From positions 1 to 7,129 of the forward strand of contig JAEXXR010000224.1 in NCBI GenBank assembly GCA_023405705.1: DNA of 7,129 nt. Reading direction: 5' to 3'. The stretch is from Actinomycetes bacterium. GTDB lineage: Bacteria > Actinomycetota > Thermoleophilia > Solirubrobacterales > Solirubrobacteraceae. Under the pieces are notes generated by a model. The model did no database searches. It saw only the letters and a program-made list of their open reading frames with translations, and was not told the DNA's origin. The translations under genes and the position numbers were made by a program. Below are positions 4,970-7,129 of this stretch, piece after piece. Every line of letters starts with the position of its first letter. Position 1 is the first letter of the stretch.

Positions 4970-6916
4970 CTACGCCAGCCCGCCCTCGCCCTCGATCACG
5001 TGCATGACGGCGTTGATCAGGGCCAGGTGGGTGAACGCCTGCGGGTAGTTGCCGAGGTGGCGGCCGCTGTGCGGGTCGAGCTCCTCGGCGTACAGCTTCA
5101 GCGGCGACGCGTTCGCGAGCAGTCTCTCCAGCAGCGCCTTCGCGCGACGGTGGTCGCCGATCTCCTCCAGCGCGGCGACCAGCCAGAAGGAGCAGATCAG
5201 GAACGAGCCCTCCTCGCCGTGGAGGCCGTCGTCGGTCTCCTCCGGTCTGTAGCGCAGCACGAAGCCGTGGACGGTCAGGTCGCGGGCGATCGCGCGGACG
5301 GTCGCGCAGACGCGCTCGTCGTCGGGCGCCAGGAAGCGCACGAGCGGGATCAGCAGCACGGAGGCGTCGAGCGCGTCGGTGTCGTAGTGCTGGCGGAAGA
5401 CGCCGTCGCGGACACCGCGGTCGAGGATGTCGGCCTTGATCTGGTCGGCGATCGCCTGCCACTCGGCGGCGAGGGCCGGCTCGCCGTGGATCTCGGCCAG
5501 CCGCGCGCCGCGGTCGAGCGCGACCCAGCACATCAGCTTCGAGGAGACGTAGTGCTGCGGCTCGCCGCGCGCCTCCCAGATCCCCTGGTCGGGCTTGTCC
5601 CAGACCTCGATCGCGCAGCGCACCTGCGCCTCCAGCACCGGCCACAGCCGCTGCGGCAGGTGGCCGCGCGCCTTCGTGTGCAGGTAGACCGAGTCGAGCA
5701 CGGCGCCGTAGACGTCGTTCTGCCGCTGGTCGAAGGCGCCGTTGCCGATCCGCACCGGTCGCGCGCCCTCGTAGCCGGTGAGGTGGTCGAGCGTCGACTC
5801 GGTCAGCTCCTTCTCACCGCCGATGCCGTACATGATCTGCAGCGAGCCGTCGTCGTTGCGCGGCACGTCGGCGACGAACTGCATGAAGTCGTCGGCCTCC
5901 CAGTCGAGGCCGAGCGCGTGCAGGCCCCACAAGGTGAAGGTCGCGTCGCGCATCCACGTGTAGCGGTAGTCCCAGTTGCGCTCGCCGCCGGGCGTCTCCG
6001 GCAGCGAGGTCGTCAGCGCCGCGACGAGCGCGCCGGTCGGCGCGTACGTCAGCCCCTTCAGCACGAGCGCCGAGCGCTGCAGGTGGACCCGCCACGGATG
6101 GTCGGGGAAGTGGCCGTCGTCGACCCAGTCGCGCCAGAAGTGCGACGTGCGCGTCAGCATCGCGGTCGCCTCCTCGGCGTCCCTGGGGCCGTGCAGGTCA
6201 TTGGCCCATGAGAGCGCGACGAACCGCTTCTCCCCCTCCTTCAGCGTGTGACGGGCGCGGGCGCGGTTGCCCTCGATCCCGATCCGCAGGTCGCTCATCA
6301 GCCGCAGCGAGCCGGTGTGGTGGTGGGCGTCGACCGCCTCGTAGCCGTCGCCGACGACCGTCCACTCGGCAGGCTCGCGCGCGTAGTCGAACATCGGCTC
6401 GCAGATCATCTCGATCTGCACGCTGCCCTGGATGCACTCGATCGTCCGCACCAGCACGTGCTCGGCGTCCTCGTCGGTCGGCGGCCGGGTGCGGCTGCCG
6501 TCGACGCCGTTGTGCTCGCCCCACGGCCCGATCGCGAGCGCGTCGCGCACGATCAGCCAGCCCGACTGCGTCATCCACGTCGTCTCGACGATGTTCGTGC
6601 CCGGCTCGTAGCGGCGGGCGCCCGGCACGCTCGTGCCGTACGGGCCGAGGCGGAAGGCGCCGGCGCCGCGGTCCAGCAGCGTGCCGAAGCAGCTCGGCGA
6701 GTCGAAGCGCGGCGCGCACAGCCACTCGACGGTGCCGTCGGGCGCGATCAGCGCGCCGGTGTGGCAGTCGGAGATGAAGGCGTAGTCGCCGATCGGCGGG
6801 AACGGCGAGCTGGCCGGCTCGTGCACCCTGCCGCGCGCGTTGGCGCGCGGCCGCCTTCTCGTGCCGCCGGAGCGGGCCGCGGAGCGGGCTCTCCTCGCCG
6901 GTGCCGTCTCGCTCAT
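4970..6916 (-). CDS. GH15 family glycoside hydrolase, probable trehalase
   Basis: This 648-residue protein is a GH15 inverting alpha-glucosidase that most resembles the mycobacterial trehalase branch (Rv2402 type), which splits trehalose into two glucoses. An N-terminal beta-sandwich carries F-P-P-I-G-D-Y-A-F-I-S-D-C (39-51) and V-E-W-L-C-A-P-R-F-D-S-P (63-74). The (alpha/alpha)6 barrel carries R313-N-W-D-Y-R-Y-T-W-M-R-D324, G-I-W-E448-A-R-G-E (general acid candidate E448), S-S-K-L-M-C-W-V-A-L-D-R-G (458-470) and L-Y-A-E611-E-L-D-P-H-S-G-R (general base candidate E611). All expected residues are present and length matches the family. Glucoamylase or dextranase-like activity remains possible. 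There is no signal peptide; residues 7-30 are an arginine-rich, probably disordered extension. ATG 6916 is chosen because GGGAGAGGAG lies 7 bases upstream, unlike the TTG at 7015 or ATG at 6961. Confidence 0.93.
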   Translation of the reverse strand: MSETAPARRARSAARSGGTRRRPRANARGRVHEPASSPFPPIGDYAFISDCHTGALIAPDGTVEWLCAPRFDSPSCFGTLLDRGAGAFRLGPYGTSVPGARRYEPGTNIVETTWMTQSGWLIVRDALAIGPWGEHNGVDGSRTRPPTDEDAEHVLVRTIECIQGSVQIEMICEPMFDYAREPAEWTVVGDGYEAVDAHHHTGSLRLMSDLRIGIEGNRARARHTLKEGEKRFVALSWANDLHGPRDAEEATAMLTRTSHFWRDWVDDGHFPDHPWRVHLQRSALVLKGLTYAPTGALVAALTTSLPETPGGERNWDYRYTWMRDATFTLWGLHALGLDWEADDFMQFVADVPRNDDGSLQIMYGIGGEKELTESTLDHLTGYEGARPVRIGNGAFDQRQNDVYGAVLDSVYLHTKARGHLPQRLWPVLEAQVRCAIEVWDKPDQGIWEARGEPQHYVSSKLMCWVALDRGARLAEIHGEPALAAEWQAIADQIKADILDRGVRDGVFRQHYDTDALDASVLLIPLVRFLAPDDERVCATVRAIARDLTVHGFVLRYRPEETDDGLHGEEGSFLICSFWLVAALEEIGDHRRAKALLERLLANASPLKLYAEELDPHSGRHLGNYPQAFTHLALINAVMHVIEGEGGLA

Positions 6917-6923
6917 CCAGTCG

Positions 6924-6933
6924 CTCCTCTCCC
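6924..6933 (-). promoter_or_regulatory. Strong ribosome binding site of the GH15 gene
   Basis: On the - strand GGGAGAGGAG ends 7 bases before ATG 6916. This is the only textbook Shine-Dalgarno sequence in the window and it fixes the start against two in-frame upstream candidates. It contrasts with the leaderless layout of the rubredoxin, Nudix and reductase genes, so the GH15 mRNA must carry a real 5' leader within the short divergent region. Confidence 0.8.
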
Positions 6934-6957
6934 GCCGGTCTCCGTCTGCCCTGCCGT

Positions 6958-6971
6958 GCATGCTCTCATGC
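6958..6971. promoter_or_regulatory. Inverted repeat in the divergent promoter region
   Basis: GCATG-CTCT-CATGC is a perfect 5 bp dyad with a 4-base spacer. It sits in the 58 bp between the GH15 start (6916) and the start of the right-edge gene (6975), ending 3 bases before the latter. It could be an operator that controls both genes, or half of a larger one. This stretch is also the most AT-containing part of the gap. The arms are short, so chance is a serious alternative. Confidence 0.35.
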
Positions 6972-6974
6972 CCG

Positions 6975-7129
6975 ATGACCGAACCGATCAGACGCGCGGC
7001 GCCGCTGCCCGGCAACGCGCTCGCCGCCGAGCTGACGTGGCTGGCGCCGCGGCGCGGCCTGCGCCCCGGCGACGAGCCCGCCGAGCGGCTCGCCGCGACT
7101 CACGCCGAGCTGCGTGTCCAGGGGTTGAG
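6975..7129 (+). CDS. N-terminal part of an unidentified protein (3' partial)
   Basis: The first 51 codons of a gene run off the right edge. The frame from ATG 6975 begins MTEPIRRAAPLPGNALAAEL and continues through T-W-L-A-P-R-R-G-L-R-P-G-D-E-P. It looks coding: third positions are nearly all G or C, the residue mix is balanced, and the frame stays open, whereas the frame from ATG 6968 gives an arginine-rich shadow. I do not recognise the family, and no signal peptide or membrane segment is visible. It is divergent from the GH15 gene and has no clear Shine-Dalgarno sequence. A shared control region is possible, so a link to trehalose or glucan metabolism can be considered but not claimed. Confidence 0.6.
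   Translation, partial: MTEPIRRAAPLPGNALAAELTWLAPRRGLRPGDEPAERLAATHAELRVQGL

Noticed and set aside
6917..7015. Upstream starts for the GH15 protein (TTG 7015, ATG 6961)
   Set aside because: Both lack a ribosome site, and the 7015 start would overlap the divergent gene. The strong GGGAGAGGAG site before ATG 6916 settles the choice.
6968..7129. Alternative frame from ATG 6968 at the right edge
   Set aside because: It reads as an Arg/Ala-rich shadow; the frame from ATG 6975 has the balanced composition and codon pattern of the neighbouring genes.
1..7129. Search for tRNA, rRNA, CRISPR arrays, insertion sequences, attachment sites or riboswitches
   Set aside because: I saw no cloverleaf, regularly spaced repeats, transposase or integrase motifs, terminal inverted repeats or conserved riboswitch core. 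Intergenic gaps are at most about 140 bases.

Overview
The window is a gene-dense, very GC-rich stretch of bacterial chromosome with near-universal G/C at third codon positions. Start codons are mostly ATG, with one GTG, and no gap between genes exceeds about 140 bases. Base composition, apparently leaderless genes and the families present (fused membrane/spermidine-synthase protein, mycobacterial-type GH15 trehalase, rubredoxin) point to an actinobacterium. Frequent AGA arginine codons in so GC-rich a genome are unlike Streptomyces. A deep-branching lineage such as Thermoleophilia (Conexibacter or Solirubrobacter relatives) is my guess and cannot be proved from this window.

Layout, left to right: the last 22 codons of an unidentified + strand gene (to 70); a convergent - strand gene for a membrane-anchored spermidine-synthase-like protein (110-1621); a - strand rubredoxin (1763-1945); a 116 bp divergent promoter region; a + strand pair, Nudix hydrolase (2062-2727) and extended SDR/NAD-dependent epimerase (2731-3753), 3 bp apart and probably one operon; a + strand aldo/keto-reductase-fold protein (3821-4969); a convergent - strand GH15 trehalase/glucoamylase-family hydrolase (4970-6916) whose stop codon directly abuts that of the reductase; and, diverging from it across 58 bp, the first 51 codons of an unidentified + strand gene (6975 to the window edge).

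The contents look like ordinary housekeeping and accessory metabolism: redox (rubredoxin, SDR, AKR fold), nucleotide or CoA clean-up (Nudix), trehalose or alpha-glucan hydrolysis (GH15) and an orphan aminopropyltransferase-like membrane protein. I see no mobile element, CRISPR array, tRNA/rRNA, defence island or biosynthetic cluster, and no evidence of an undescribed multi-gene system.

The points most worth a second look are at small scale. Three genes share a TANNNT box 6-7 bases before the start codon and lack a Shine-Dalgarno sequence, which suggests leaderless transcription. The AKR-fold protein has lost two of the four residues of the catalytic tetrad. The spermidine-synthase-like protein has a rewritten substrate site. 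AGA arginine codons are unexpectedly common. An inverted repeat lies in the promoter region between the GH15 gene and its divergent neighbour.
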